Counted from the stretch's first letter, positions 20,760 to 34,109 are shown. The stretch: DNA of 64,000 bases from Berberis thunbergii (GCA_003290165.1 QNQO01000199.1:1-64000); one strand, 5' to 3'. Notes: generated by a model from the sequence alone, not told the origin. Numbers and translations are program-made.

Positions 20760-23700
20760 ATGGTGACGACAAGGTCTCGCACAATGTAGATGTTGCCGAG
20801 CCTTCGAACGCTCAAACTGGCAAAGCGCCGCCAGTTCCACCACCGCCACGGGAGGAACCTCCTCAAAGCCCCGCGCCGGTAGCAGCCGCAGCAAACCCGA
20901 TGGTGGACCTACTTTCTACACAGATGCAACAAATTGCAAAGATGTTGAAGGCCCTCAAACAGCGGAATCCTCCACCTGCAGAAGGAGACCGTAAGCAGTT
21001 AATGACTCATTCCCTAGAAAGTTCAAGAGAGTCGTGTTGCCTCAACACCTTCTCAATGGACGAGAGTCGGAGGTGCGACCATCAAAGGCCCAAAATCGAC
21101 ATACACGTCGGGCACAACCCCCTCCGCAATGGAACCACAAACCTAGACGTGTTGTTCAGTCTCACGATCCCTCCATTCATGGATCATATCATGGACGAAC
21201 CACTGCCAACGAAATACAACCCCACCAAAGTTGGAGTTTTACCATGGAACTGAAGACTCGACCAATCACCTGTGCCACTTCCAGCACGTTATGGCATCTA
21301 AAAAAGGGTCTGATGCAATAATGTGTCGATCATTCCCTAAAAGCCTGAAGACGTCAGCAATCTCGTGGTTCCATAAGCTTCTTCCAAAATTTATCGATTC
21401 ACTCCAAACATTGGCATTAGTGTTTCTTACATGCTTCGTGGGCAGCTAACGGCTCATGAGGGGGCCACATTATCTGTTGACCCTAGAGCAAAAATAGAAT
21501 GAGACGTTGAGGGAATACGTTACTCATTTTATTGATGATCTGACCCTCATCAACGGCTATAGTGATGACTTCGCCGTTACGACTTTTACTTCAGGTTTGA
21601 AAAGAGGTAAGCTCTATGACTTCCTCACCCTGGACCACCAGCCAATATGAAAGACTTGCTCAGAGATGCCCAAATGTACATCACTCTGGACGAAATACTA
21701 GTTGCCAAGAGAGCGGTAGAGTCAAAAAAGAAACTCTCTTTTCCGAAGGATATGAAAGAGGGGAAGAAGAAAGAGGACGATGACAGTAACAAGAGGAAGC
21801 GCACAGACAACAAGACTGACTCGGGCTGCCCCAGGCAGGATAATGCCTCAAATTACATTTGGTTCAAGTCTGTCACCCTATTCAACACCAGTATGTCCGA
21901 CATTCTTGATTCCATCAAGGATTGGAAAAGGCTGAAGTGGCCGCCTAAGCAGAAGAGACTCTGCTAGGTGCGGCAATAACAAATATTGCGCCTACCACAA
22001 GGAAGGCGGATGATTACGCCCAAACAATACACGCGGTCAATTGCAGTAAAGAATTGGGTGTCGATCCCACGAGGAAAAACGATCTACAAAATACAGTTAA
22101 GGAAGACAAACTATGCGAAACTAAAATAAATTCTAACAAATTTAAAATACGAAATTGAATTTAATTTAATGAAAATTAAGTTTGGAAAAATCACAAGGTT
22201 CCAAGAATCCCTCCTAGACTTCACACGCTAACTAGTGTTGATTCGCTATGATGACTCAACTACGTGTTTCACATCCCAAACGACGTAATCGGAAAAATAA
22301 TCTTTTAACCATTAATATACCCTAATGTAAATGAATTTAAGATTTCACTTTTTTTCTAAAAGAACACAAAGGTTTGTCATATGTGATATCTTAAACTTAC
22401 GATATATCCGGAGACAATACCGTAATAAATGACGATCACATATAACTAACCTACCGTAATCAATTAATCCTTAAACATTCCACACATAAGAAAAGCGTGA
22501 CTAAGCTTATATGGAGAAGAAAAGATAATCACCGGAATAAAAATAATCTACAAAGAAATCTATGATATCCTTCTCACTGAAATAACATAAATTTCTATAT
22601 TAAATAAAAGTGAGAATCATTAAACATCATTATTCATCGTGAACACTTAAAGCGAATCAATTACTAATCTAGTGCGTTACATCTAGGAGTTCACCTCTTC
22701 ACCTTGCGTGGGGTTTAGTGACTCATGGTGGTGGTGGTCACAACATCACTGGATGAGGAATCCATCACTTCCTGTACGCGCACGAATCCCGATAAAAACA
22801 GCTAAAAAGACTCTGTGGTGGCTCTTACAATTTCTCGAGGCGTCAATAGCCAAAAACCGTTTTTCAAACCTGAAAAACAGAATTTCCCGCCGAATTCGCG
22901 CTGCTCTCCCTGGTTCGTCTTCTCCAACGCGACAGCGCCTGCCCCGCCTCCGTTCTCCACTCCTCGCGAGCTTCCTCTCCTCACGACCGGGTCCTGTACC
23001 TGAAAGAACAAAGAGAAGGTGAAAGAACAATGGAATCAACACAAACCGCGAAGGAAGACGAGAAACAGGGAGCTCCCTGTTTCGCGGTGGTGTCAAATCT
23101 GTCGCGGTGGTTTGTGTGGTCTGTTTCGGCGGTGGTCGACAGAGAGAGAGGATTGGAGGAGGGAGAAATCGTGGAGAAGAGAGAAAGCGGAAAGAATGCG
23201 AGGAACAGGGAGCGAAACAGGGAGGTGCCCTGTTTCGCGGCGGTGTTGTGCGCGCGGTGGTGGCGGTGGTGTTCGAGTGATGGTGGCGGTGAGAGAGATG
23301 GAGGGAGATGGTGGTGGCGGCTGTGTTCTTAACAGAGAGGACTGTGGCGAGGTGAAGGTGGCGAGGTTGATGTTTGTGTTGTGAAACAGGGTGGTTAGTG
23401 ACGGTGGTGACGACGGTGGCTGGTTAGTGGCGAGAGCGGCAGGGCTCTGCCTTGGTGGAGGTGGAGATGGTGGCTGGAAAATAGAGGAAGAGAACGTGGA
23501 AGAGAAGAGAGACCTTTTAGAGAAGGTAATAGAGAAACCTAAATAGGGTTTCCCTATTTCCTTGTTAGGTTGGGTTTAGGATTCTAGCTTTCTGGGCTTG
23601 GGCTTGAGCTTGGTTAAAGTAAGCTGGGTTAGGCTTAGATGTGTGAACCACTCTTTTGTACCACCGCTAGAATCGACAAATTAATCATTTTCTCAAATTT

Positions 23701-23930
23701 GTCGCCTTAATGCGACTTTATCGTTCACGCGCGCAGATTCCTACAAAACATAAAAGTTGAAATAATTAAAATAAAATATATTAATTGAAGCACTAACATA
23801 TATGAATTAAGGGTTATAATTTGTAATAATTATGTGTATATCAGCGGACATGATACTGAGTATTGTAGAAACCTCATACGAGAAGTCGAGTACTGGATAA
23901 GGAAAGATGAACTTAAGGAATTCCTAGGTT
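20760..23930 (+). pseudogene. Gag of element A, broken and interrupted by a solo LTR
   Basis: The ATG at 20760 gives MVTTRSRT, then a stop at 20787. The retrotransposon gag domain is read in pieces: a coiled N-terminal stretch from 20900 (LLSTQMQQIAKMLKAL), then 21231-21449 (CRSFPKSLKTSAISWFHKL), REYVTHFIDDL near 21510, and a Lys/Glu-rich linker to 21967. The zinc-like motif YCAYHKEGG-HDTEYC is split by the inserted solo LTR at 22011-23843 and rejoins exactly when the insert and one GCGGA are removed. Several frameshifts and stops exclude function. Confidence 0.8.
22011..23843. mobile_element. Solo LTR (1,833 bp) nested in gag of element A
   Basis: The insert begins TGATTACGCC, ends TGTATATCA and is flanked by the exact 5-mer GCGGA (22006-22010 and 23844-23848). 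Removing it restores the gag zinc-like motif in frame. TG...CA ends plus a 5-bp duplication, with no internal coding region, fit a solo LTR left by LTR-LTR recombination. A GC-rich part (22880-23480) repeats an ACAGGGAG...CCCTGTTTCGCGG block twice. Open frames inside have no domain. Confidence 0.8.
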
Positions 23931-24129
23931 GGATAGGAGGCAGGGTCGAACGAAGAAAAGAGCGGATGCTGTCAAAAAGATAAAAAAGGAAGCTCCTGGC
24001 ATCATTTAGTCCTCCACGAGGTCAGTCCTGAGAGAGAGAAATCAAACAGGTCTCGCAAAAGGATGTTGACCGATATGCGGACACCATCTTATTATCTGAA
24101 TCGACAAGTGCAACACGTACGAGTTCAAA

Positions 24130-24640
24130 GCCCAATCCCCTCACTAACATTTATGGAAAGGGATATCTAGGGGTACATTCATCTCACAATGACGCTCTAT
24201 TCATCACAGTCCTTATCTCTAAGTGAGAGGTAAAAAGAGCTTCGGTGGATACCGGAAGCTCACTAAATGTCCTGTTCTTTAGTGCATTCTGCAACATACA
24301 GCTAGCTACAAGAGAAAGACCTAATGCCCGCCAACCACCCCATGGTCGAATTCAGCGGAGAGAAATGTTTCTCCGTCGGGAAAATCAATTTAATGGTAGT
24401 GGTAAGAAAGCCACAACTACGGAAGTACCTTGTCCAAGAGTTCATGGTAGTTGACGCCCCGTCCACCTACAACATCATTTTGGGAAGGTTGTGTCTTTAT
24501 CATATGGAAGCACTGGTATCCACCCTGCACCAATGCATAAAATATAAATCCAACCATGCCCAAGGGACTATCCGAGGAGATCAGCCAGCAGTAAGGGACT
24601 GCCATTATGCATCCTTGAAGCAGCTGAATTGTTGCTAGTT
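24130..24640 (+). pseudogene. Aspartic protease region of element A
   Basis: Homologous to 35660-36100 of element B. The active site VDTGSS is intact near 24245-24262; HNDALFIT lies before it and EFSGEKCFSVGKI and STYNIILGR after it, the order seen in Tat-type protease. A stop near 24224 and a frame change near 24310 break it. RT should follow but does not. Confidence 0.7.
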
Positions 24641-26300
24641 ACAGTTAAGACATGCAGAGTCGTTATGTCAAGCATCAGGCCATGACAAAAGAGGTGGATC
24701 GATCTATGAAGGCAGATGAGCCTAGATAACCAAGGTGCAGTTATGCGGAGATCCATAAGTCAAAGCTAGCGACACAATTTAGACTAAAAGTGAGCTAAGT
24801 AACGATACTTCAGCAAAAATGCACCAATTCCAAGAGATGTTAATCAGCAAGGAACTACCCGCCATCACGAAGTCCACTATTCAGTAACTTCATTAGCTTT
24901 TTAAAAAAAAATTGATAAAGGGACCATGCAATCCGAGCCAAGATCATTTGCACCTCATTTAGGGCCGGATTAGCTTAGTTTCCGCTCGGAGTTAAATTGT
25001 TTGGTTATTTAATTTTGTTTCTTGTTTTCTGTTTTTGATTTCAGTGTAGAAGAGTTGTTCGTACAGGATACATTTCAGAAATAAAATAGTTTTTATTGAT
25101 TGCAACGAGAGTTATTACAAAGTTTGCCAACCAACTAGTACATCGATTTATACATTACAAGTATCTAAGTCTGATGCAAACATCTATCCGCTAAAACAAA
25201 GGTAAAGACTCGGATATTCTAATTTGCCTCTAGAAGATGTGGAAAGAGTAAAGTGTCCGCGACAGATGATGAAGTGGCACGCTCAATTAATTGCTCCAGC
25301 TAATCACCCCAAGAAGACGATTCGAATGTGGCAAGCAAAATACACAAAGAGGGCTGCAAGCTGACGAGAACGTCCCGGAGCAACGAAATCATCGAGGTTT
25401 CACAATGCTGTCAAATGGAGACGCCGTTCAAGTGCGTACTACCTGAGGCGAGGCAGAGATGCCACTTCAAGAATGAGGCTCACGACCTCCAATGCTCCCA
25501 TCAACCATAAAATACCTACAAGGACTAACCCTCGACAATAATACGCGGATGAGAAAGTGCTTCAGCACTAGAGGATGGAAGACAGACTTGACCCCCAAGA
25601 GGAAGTCTGTAACTCTTATTCGCAATGTAAGAAGATCTCATGAGATCGATATAGTGCCCACCCATGTTAGGCGACACGGCATAACAACAAGTCTTATCGA
25701 GACTCATCGGCGCAAATGTTAGAACAATCGAAGACTCCATCGAAAGATATCTTCCTTCAACCATTAGAAAACCTAAAACAAACTCTATGGTAAGTTGCAT
25801 TTGATTAACTTGTTTTACTATTCTCATTGCAGTGGTTGAATGCAAAATACCCAGCCAATATATAGGCGAAGTGGTTTACAAAGAGGCGTCAACAAACAAT
25901 TACTTCAGCATTAAATGTCGTATGGGAAATTGGGAAAATGGCAGTTCTAATAGCAATTGCACAAGTCCACATGTTTCGAATAAACCACCCTACAAGCAGC
26001 CCCATTAACTGAGGGGATTAATCAATACTGAACCATCTAACAGAATGCGTCGTATCCCTAACACACTGATCCATAAAGATTTTTCTAATTGAGCCCCTCA
26101 ACTAATGGACCCAAGCTTATGCCCTGCTAGATCTGACCTAGCACACGCAAACAACAAAAGCCATGAGCGCACACAAAATAAGGAGTGCACCTACAGAGTG
26201 TTATTATTAAACCCAATGCACCGACTCCATTATTATTTCGCTGTTGTTTATTAAAGCCGATCAATTATTATTAGTCCGATTAATTGATCCGACAATGGAG
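24640..26300. other. Noncoding part of element A, shared with element B
   Basis: Holds no RT or integrase. Blocks near 25080-25130 and 25500-25880 are homologous to 36540-36620 and 37020-37330 of element B, so the two elements share this noncoding region, not only their LTRs. Confidence 0.5.
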
Positions 26301-26311
26301 TCAGACCGCCA

Positions 26312-26590
26312 GGCGAGTTAAGTAAGTCAGGACCCCCAAGTCAGACTTACATGCCTAGAACCTCATAGGCGAGTTAAGTAAGTCAAGACCCCCCAAGTCG
26401 GACTTACACGCCTATAATCTCACAGACAAGTTAAGTAAGTCAGGATCCCCAAATTAGACTTATACGCCTATAACCTCACAGGCGAGTTAAGTAAGTCAAG
26501 ACCCTTAAGTCAGACTTACACGCCCACAATCTCACAAGTGAATTAAGTAAGTCAGGACCCCCAAGTCAGACTTACACGCCCACAATCTTA
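26312..26590 (+). repeat. Tandem array, about 60-bp unit, in element A
   Basis: Five imperfect copies of a unit containing GCGAGTTAAGTAAGTCA, GACCCCCAAGTCAGACTTAC and ACGCC. The repeats lie between protease and the antisense ORF. Confidence 0.85.
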
Positions 26591-26689
26591 TTCCAACAAA
26601 CGGTTAGTCAATTTTGACCTATGACAACAACTTCTGTTATGTTGTAAAGCACAGTCCGTTAAGTTAAATGGGTGTTAATGGTTTAGATA

Positions 26690-27270
26690 GTAACAATGTA
26701 GTTAGCGTTCTGATGCCTGATTGAGGCGGCTTGCCAGGGATCATTGTCCAAACATCGGCACTAGAAATCAAACCCGACCGAAGCTTAGTCGGTGACGACC
26801 GATGGTGATTGCTTATGGTTTGCTCAAAGCCTAGCCCACAAATAATGGATTTCGACGAACTAGAAAGTGGGAGTCTAGTCAACACTCTCGATGCTTGATT
26901 AAGATGGCTTGCCAAGGGTCACTACTCGTATGCAGCCAGTGATCGTTGAATCCTGACCAATGCTTAGTCAGTGGTCGCTGATGACGATGGTTTTGGTTTG
27001 CTTGAAGCCTAGTTTGGTGCGCGCGGATTCCGATAGCCTAGAAAGTGAGAGCATAATCAGTGCTCATGTAGCTTGGTGAAGATGACTTGTCAAGGATCAT
27101 TGGCCAACTACAGACAATAATCGCTGAACCCCCGCCAAATGTTTAGTCACAATGACTGACAATGATAATTGTTGGCACGCTCCAATTCCTAGTCCATCAC
27201 GAACGGATCAAGATGGGTTGGAAAATGGGAGCTTAGTTAGTGCTCATGCATGTAGCCTGTCAAAGATGGC
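26690..27270 (+). repeat. Tandem array, about 178-bp unit, in element A
   Basis: Three to four diverged copies marked by GTGGGAGTCTAGTCA-like and GCTTGCCAAGG-like words at about 26877, 27055 and 27233. It is related in sequence to the 128-bp array at 39089-39860 of element B. Confidence 0.75.
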
Positions 27271-27746
27271 TTGCCGTGGACCACGGTTTAGTCAAACATA
27301 ACTAGCGATAAAAACCCCTGGTCCAATTAAACCTATTTTAGGAATAGCAAAAAAATGACAAAGTCAGAAGTCTAGTCAGAATTTTAAAACTCAACCCAGA
27401 CGACTCGCAAAATATACTATCCAATCATCTACAAGGGCACAAGCGCTGAGACCACAGTCTGACTGATACACTTATAACAGCAACAAAAGTTGATGGTCTT
27501 ATAGACAGCCAAGCCACTAGACAGATGGTGTATTACACTCCCCAATCTCTAAAAAAGTGCCTGACCAGAACAACACAAGAAGTGAGAACTCCAAACAACG
27601 AATCAAACATAAGCTTCCTAGCCCAGCAAAGTTCCTCATTTTACAGTTAATGTCGAAATAAGACAAAACAGGTAAAAGCTAGCAGGAAAAGCAAAGGAAG
27701 ACAAAAAGTGAAAAATATTATTCATTTGCAAACTAGATTACATGAT

Positions 27747-30160
27747 TCACCCTTCATCAAGAAGAGAGTCAGATGCAACAGAACAAAACATAGCAGGGGA
27801 AGAAGCATGAGACACATCTGTCGGTGCTGCCTCTCGACTCTCCTCATCAGGTTCGCCTTCTTCTTTAGACGAATCGGAGGTCGTTCCATACTTTGCATAT
27901 GCAATATCTTTATAATAAGAGAGATCCTAGACGGGGTTTTCTTCCTTCATCTGATGCAATAGTTCCAGTCTTCCATGCACGACTCTGCCAAATTCAAATG
28001 TGCCCTGGGCATTGAGAAGCTTTTTTCGTGCCCTTCTAACTCGGCGAGCTCCTGCTTTGATTGCTCCAACTCACTCGACGGGATTTCATTCTTGGAGTGT
28101 TTAGCATCCAACTTATCATTGGCGATATTCAGCTCACTTTGTGCCAATTGAAACTGCTCTTCAGTGGTTTATGCACTCTCGACATTAGCTTCCAACTGCT
28201 GACACCGAACAGACCATTCAATGTTCTCAACATGCAGAGCCTGCAGTTCAGCCTGCACTCCATTCACAGAATCACGGGCAAGCTGCAAGTCATGAAAAAT
28301 AAGGTTTAGTTCATTCTTGAACCGATCCGACACAAACACTGCCCCCTCCAAGTCGAACTCAAGCACTTCCAAGTGAGCCTTTTGAGCCTCCGATCCAATG
28401 GACCTGGACTCCGCTCCAGTATTTGAGAAATCTTTGAGTTGCTTCCTCAACAACTCAATATACTGAAGAGCATCAGAGTATGATGTCTACAGGTTTGCAA
28501 TGACTTGCTCCATGGTGTACACCCTCTCACGAACGACCTCGACTTCAATTCCAGACATGGCTACTTGATTCAGACATAACATCCCTAGCATGCGGAGTTT
28601 ATGCCCTTTATCCAATCGCTCTCCTAGCGTCCCTTTCACTAGCTCTAGAATACAGTTCGCCAACTAGTCATTTTACCTGCTGATATGCTTCCTCACAGTA
28701 TAAGAGATGTCAAACTCCTGCTGCCAAACTTGGTTTCTCGTCCTTATTACATCTGGAGCAAACAAACTGATTCGAGCATCCGGATGAAGGTCATTTAGAG
28801 CTGCAATCACTCCAGTACTGCCCTTAGTCGTCTTCAGTGCATCAGGGCCCTTATCAACAAATTTTCATTTGTCTGCAACAACCGGCTCTCTCTTATTTCT
28901 TGGACCCATCGTCAATTGAATATGAGGACGAGAACAAAATGGAAGAGAACCTTCACCGTGCGCCGATGATCAGACGAATTTTCAACAGGGTCATGATCCA
29001 TAGAGTGGCGGAGCTCGAAGTCCTTTACTGAAAAAGATGACTGTGCATCTTATTTATAAACTCTGCCAACTTGGTGTTCAGATAACATCCTTTACGCCCA
29101 CCATTTGTAGATATTTTCTCTACAAATTAGGAAGAGAGATATGGGCCACAACTTGAGCATCACGCTCCTCAGAAACAACAGTCTTGTTAGGCTCTTACCC
29201 GATAGAATCACGTCTTTCGGACGAGGCCAGACCCCTACGGACAGACCTAGATAAAACACGAGATCTCTTCGGATGCACAGAAAAAGGAAGCGCCTCATCT
29301 ATTTCTACCCTCCTTGAAGGGCTTGGAACCTGGATCTTTGGAAACTTCCTCTTTCGTGAAACAGACGCACCTTCAGGCTTCTTCACCCGATACACAGTAG
29401 GACCCACGTGCCAATAAGCCCACAGACCGTTGTGCTTAACATTTGAAGGCTTCACAACATCCTTTATTTCCAGACGAGGCATGTCAAAAAACACATCAAA
29501 AGTCATTTTATCTTCAGCAGAAAGAGGCGAAGTAGATAATCTCCCTACAAAAATCACAATAGGTCAATCTAATATGTAGTTAACATAAGCAAGACCAAAA
29601 AAGGAATCAACTTACTCAATTGTCTAAATTCACACTCGACTGAACTACCAACGAGCTCAAAGTATTGGGAGTCCGTAGGAGCCATGAAACAAAACTTCTA
29701 CCACGATTTAAAATCATCAGGCAGTTTGTCGAAGGAGTCTAATGATGCCATCACACACACAACATGCTCGTTTAGTAGAAAAGAAGTAAGTAATTGCATC
29801 GCCCTCAAAGACACTCGGACACCAGCGTCCTTAACCCTAATTAGAATGGCGATAAAAGTCTTATGCCCGTTCGGCACAAGTTGAAAGGGTGCAATGCTGA
29901 GGTACGCCAGAAACTCCCAGTTCTCCTTGATAACATGAAAGGCGACACCCGATTGCAGCATACCTCAGTGAAGATAGATAAACCCTTCAGGAGGGTACAA
30001 TGGTGTGAAATTGATGCCCAGAGTGTAGAGCACCAGATCATCAAGAATCCAGAATGTCTTACGGAGGACTTCCAGATCAAATTCAGAGAGCAAACTCCCC
30101 CTCAAAAAACTTATGGCCTCTAGTGAACAATTCATCAGAAAGCTAATCCAAACCCGCCAT
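27747..30160 (-). pseudogene. Antisense ORF of element A (putative gypsy-type transposon domain plus coiled coil)
   Basis: Read from an ATG near 30160 (MAGLD) down to TGA at 27747-27749, with several stops and shifts. The N-terminal part reads LLSEFDLEVLRKTF; then VLQSGV...FLAYLSIAPFQLVPNGHKTFIA (29961-29698); then MPRLEIKDVVKPSN...GLWAYWHVGP (29557-29195); then a charged coiled-coil stretch (28453-27947) and an acidic tail. The segment around PFQLVPNG resembles the Pfam family named putative gypsy type transposon (Transposase_28). Element B carries the same architecture in the same place. Its role is unknown; antisense ORFs between pol and the 3' LTR are known in Tat-lineage elements. Confidence 0.6.
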
Positions 30161-30452
30161 GAAAGAAAGTGCAAACTTTTGAATACGAAGGTTGAGCAAA
30201 GTAAAAAACACAATAGACAACATGGCAAAACAAAATCTCAGAGATCGAGAGTAAAAGAGTTATACTCCACAAGCAGGAAATCTATATTGAAAGTTGAACT
30301 CTCGCATTTCCCGCTTTCAAGCTGGCGCACGCCTAATTAATGCAATTCTCATCTCGATGAAATCACTCAGACTCAATCATCATGACTGCACATCTGCTTC
30401 ATGAAATAACCTTGTGGACTGATACGACGACCTACTGACTCGGGTGAGTAGT

Positions 30453-31130
30453 TGATGATACATCGTTTTCTGATTTGCACCACAAATGTGTCATTATAAT
30501 CTCATCAACAGAACAAAGCAGACTCGATTGCACACTCAATCCAGCGAGGCTCAAACAACAATAAGCCCATCATTGGCAGAATCCATGCAGTCGGTTCTGA
30601 GTTGCAATGAGCCAGTAAGCCCACACGTCATGCGGTCAGGCCCAATACTCATAAGACCTCTAAGGCAAGTATCTGAGAGATCTTCCCAAGACAGGCACAC
30701 CAACAACACATTGCATCTGAATAGGAAATATATACTAGAGTCTAAGTCGGGCAAGAAAACTTCCTTGCATGGACAACACTAAAAAGGGAAACCTCTCCGG
30801 CAGATCTAGAAGAAAGAGTTGTGTAGGAAAACTATCCTACATGGATAGCTCCCAATCAGGAAAGGATCTCCACAACAAGATCATTTTCCCTAAACTATGC
30901 TACCAAAGGCTTAGCCGAACGAGGACTCCTTCACTATAAAAGGGAGATAAGGTCGATGAACTAAAAGTGTACAATATAACCCAGTTTACAGTTTTAAGCC
31001 TCTCCTAAGCCTTGTCTAACTTAAGCATCAGAATGCCATCGGCCACCACACGGTGGTCCTTGGCTCACGTTTGATGCCTGTACAGGTCTAGGTAAGCGAC
31101 GAGGAAGGAAAACAGAAATCAACTACATTC
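30453..31130 (+). repeat. 3' LTR of element A
   Basis: Starts TGATGATACATC, ends CTACATTC, where the expected CA terminus is mutated; then target duplication GAAAC. Confidence 0.85.
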
Positions 31131-31135
31131 GAAAC

Positions 31136-33369
31136 TATGGAATTTTATGTGGTTGTGTATAATATTTCGTGAATTGTGAGGAAAGGAAATAACATTTCAC
31201 AAGCTTTTTGCCACTAGGGCAAGATTTATATTTCTGTTAGAAGGAATGTTGAGCTCCCCCCCCCCCCCCCCAAATTGGCGGGGCAAGGAAACGTGATTTC
31301 ATGAGCACATATGTTTGACTGAACCATCGGCTGCCCCATTCCACTAGAAATTTCTAGCAAGGTGATCAATTTTAGTGGAAATGGCACAAGGGAGGAGAAA
31401 AATTTGTATGGTGTAGACTGAGATAGAGTTAAGAACTACTTTAATCATTATGGTTCTACTAGCTTGGGAGAGGACTTTTAATTTCCAGGTTGATAGTTTG
31501 GCATTGACTTTATCAACCAAGAATTGGAAATCGTAGGTTTTCTTTTTTGAGAAAAACAGAGAAGATCCATGGTATTTCCTTTTAGGATTATAATTTTGGA
31601 GCCTAGAATTCTATTGATCATCCTGGAGTGTTTCGGGTGAACACTAGAGCTATAGAACACCGAGGATTTATCATAGTTAACTCCTTGGCCCGAAGCTAGA
31701 CTATACTGATTCAGGATATCCTTAACATTGTGGGCTTCAGCTAAAAAGGCACGGCAGAACAACATGAGATCGTCCACATAGAGAAAGTGACTAATGGATG
31801 GAGAATGCCTTTTGATTTAAATACCTTTGATGCGTGCATTAGCTTCTGCCCGCTCGAGCAGCCGAGAGAAGGCTTCAGCTACAATAATGAAAATGTATGG
31901 AGATAACGGGTCTCTTGGCGAATGCCTCTAGAGGGTTTGATTGGAGGAAGGAGAAGCCATTAAGTAAGACTTGGATAGATGAAGTAGACACACATTGTGC
32001 AATCATGTCAATCCATCCGTCAACAAAACCAAGTTGTCTGAAAATTTGAAGTAGGAGGGACCATTCAACCCTATCATAAGCTTTGGCTGTATCAATTTTG
32101 ATAGTCATCCAGCCTTGCCTCTGTTTGTGAAATTGTTTCATCTGGTAAAAAGCCTTGTGGGCTAGACTAACATTATCCACAATAGAGTGACCTTGTAGAA
32201 AGGCTTGGGAGAAATGATATTATCCAACAGAGGTTTGAGTCTATTAGCCAGGATTTTAGAGATAACTTTGTAAATGACATTACAAAAGCCAATAGGTCGA
32301 AATTTATCAGGCATAATAGGGTTACCTACCTTAGGGATCACGACAATTGAAGTCGCATTGAGCTTGGGATCCAACTGTTTGCTGGTAAAGAATTGTTGTA
32401 CAGCCTCGATCACCTCCAACTTCACGATGTCCCAGTTATATTGGAAAAGAACACATGAAATCCATCCGGGACAGGAGGTTTGTGACTCCCTATGTAAAAA
32501 ATAATGGCCTGGATATCCTCAGTACTGGGAATAATCAGAAGAGCCTCATTATCCTCAGGACATATGATCAGAGAGAACGAGGAGGGGATATTTGGATTAG
32601 GGACAGGATTAGGATTGAAAGATGTTTACAAAATAGTTATGGAGAATTGTGCCAATTGAGGTCGGGTCCGATTGCCAATTATTTGAATCATCTATCAACC
32701 AGAGTATAAAATTCTTTTTTCTCCTGAGAAGAGAGGTATGGTGAAAAAATTTATTATTTTTATCACCTTCACTAAGCCAGCAAGATCCAGATTTATTGCG
32801 CCAATAAATTTCTTCCTGTAAGAGGAGTTCAGAAAATTGTTCTTCTAACAGATAAATGACAATGGAGTCATCCTTAGAGGGTTGTTTATTCTGGAGTTCA
32901 TCCGAGGCTTTGTGGGTTTCCACAATGCAAAGCTTAATGTTTTTAAAATCCTGTTTGTTCTGCCATCCCAGACAATAACTAAGCTTTTTAGTTTTTAAAT
33001 GAAAATTAAGAGCAGGATTGTTATGTCGGGGAGGAGTCCAAGAAGCTTGGACCACCTTGCGACATTGAGGATCTCTGGTCTATATGTGAAAGAATTTGAA
33101 CAGTTTGAGATTTTTACTGACAAGTTGAAGGGATATAGCTCTATGGTCCGAAGATGAAGTATGTTTCGTCTGTGGAAAGGTAGAGGGGAACAATTTCATC
33201 CAATCAGTGGACACCAAAATACAATCAAGTTTTCCCTTATACCTTATCTATCTTGACGCTTATGATTCCAGGTAAATTTGGAGTCAAGTAGAGGGAATTC
33301 TATGAAATTATGAGTGTCAGTAAAATTTTAGAGATGGCTAAGGTTTGAGATACTATGCCTATTGCCTGC
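31136..33369 (-). pseudogene. LINE (L1-type), 3' half: end of endonuclease and reverse transcriptase
   Basis: Read on the minus strand from 33369. Endonuclease end: FPLLDSKFTWNHKR (about 33300-33250). Spacer with EEIYWRNKSGSCWL and GDKNNKFFH (33055-32609). RT with IVVIPKVGNP, KFRPIGFCNVIYKVISKILANRL (32425-32162), IKIDTAKAYDRVEW (about 32105-32060), MDDLMLFCRA (31777 on) and VNYDKSSVF. Later YxDKVNAKLSTW-type and RNFxWxG-type segments continue to about 31290. Stops and frameshifts are frequent, so it is dead. A 16-base C run is at 31256-31271. The sequence stops being LINE-like at the junction with element A and no poly(A) tail is seen. Confidence 0.85.
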
Positions 33370-34035
33370 TGATGATACATAAAAATGATCACACTTTTGA
33401 GCCATACATGGGTCATGATGATCTCGAGGAATTACAGGCCCCAGCATCAGCCCAACCGGCCAAAGCAGTTCTAAGCCTACCAGACAAACCCGAACTCTCA
33501 CATCATGATAGGCCCACGTGTCTCACAACTATCCTCAATACTCGTAAATTCTACTAAGGCAAGTATCTCGAGGATCAACTTCGGAAGGGCAACTACATCA
33601 GCTATTTACTTCCAACTAGGAAGCAAATACCAGCGTACGTCCCACATAGGGAATCTTCCTTCGATGGATTACTCTCACATTGGGAGCTATCTCCCCCGTA
33701 TCTAGGAGCACAAGGCTAATAAGAAACTTCCCTCCTACAACACGACTCCTAATTAGAGAACAATCTCCACGAAGATATCCTTCTTAAACTACCGCTTCGA
33801 TGGCATGGTAGAACCAAGACTCTTTGAACTATAAATAAGACATAAGGTTGATAAGCTAAGATACGCTACAAATTCCCTGTTACAGCATTACACCTTCCTC
33901 ATATCCCCGTCTGACTTTAGCATCAGAGTGCCCTCGGCCACCACAACGATGGTCTGTGGCTCACGTGCATTACTTGTGCAGGTAAGCAGGTCTTTGAAAT
34001 TAGGTCAAAGCAGGGAGCGAAAATCGACTGCATCA
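33370..34035 (+). repeat. 5' LTR of element B
   Basis: Starts TGATGATACATAAAA and ends GACTGCATCA, followed by the GTTTAGTGTCGTCTGTGGGG primer site. It is repeated with moderate divergence at 42779-43454. Confidence 0.85.
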
Positions 34036-34109
34036 GTTTAGTGTCGTCTGTGGGGACGACAAAGTTCTTAATTTTTCATTAGATTCATCTCCTTTTAAAA
34101 CCTAGAGAA

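Larger units (their letters stand above)
20066..31130 (+). mobile_element. Element A: gypsy element with gag-pro and antisense ORF but no RT or integrase
   Basis: LTRs at 20066-20679 and 30453-31130 share many exact blocks (for example AAGCCCATCATTG). The flanking 5-mer GAAAC (20061-20065 and 31131-31135) is an exact target duplication. Inside are a primer binding site, gag beginning MVTTRSR, a GHDTEYC zinc-like motif, protease, two tandem repeat arrays and an antisense ORF. I find no RT, RNase H or integrase motif in any frame. The Gag motif, the tRNA site and an antisense ORF before the 3' LTR are features of the Tat lineage of Ty3/gypsy. A 1,833-bp solo LTR is nested in gag. Confidence 0.85.

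Noticed and set aside
22708..23384. Frames of 100-121 codons in the GC-rich core of the solo LTR
   Set aside because: They overlap on both strands, are Arg-rich from repeat composition, and lie inside a defined LTR.
26312..27270. Regularly spaced repeats as a CRISPR-like array
   Set aside because: Units are contiguous, diverged tandem repeats inside a plant retroelement, with no unique spacers and no cas genes.
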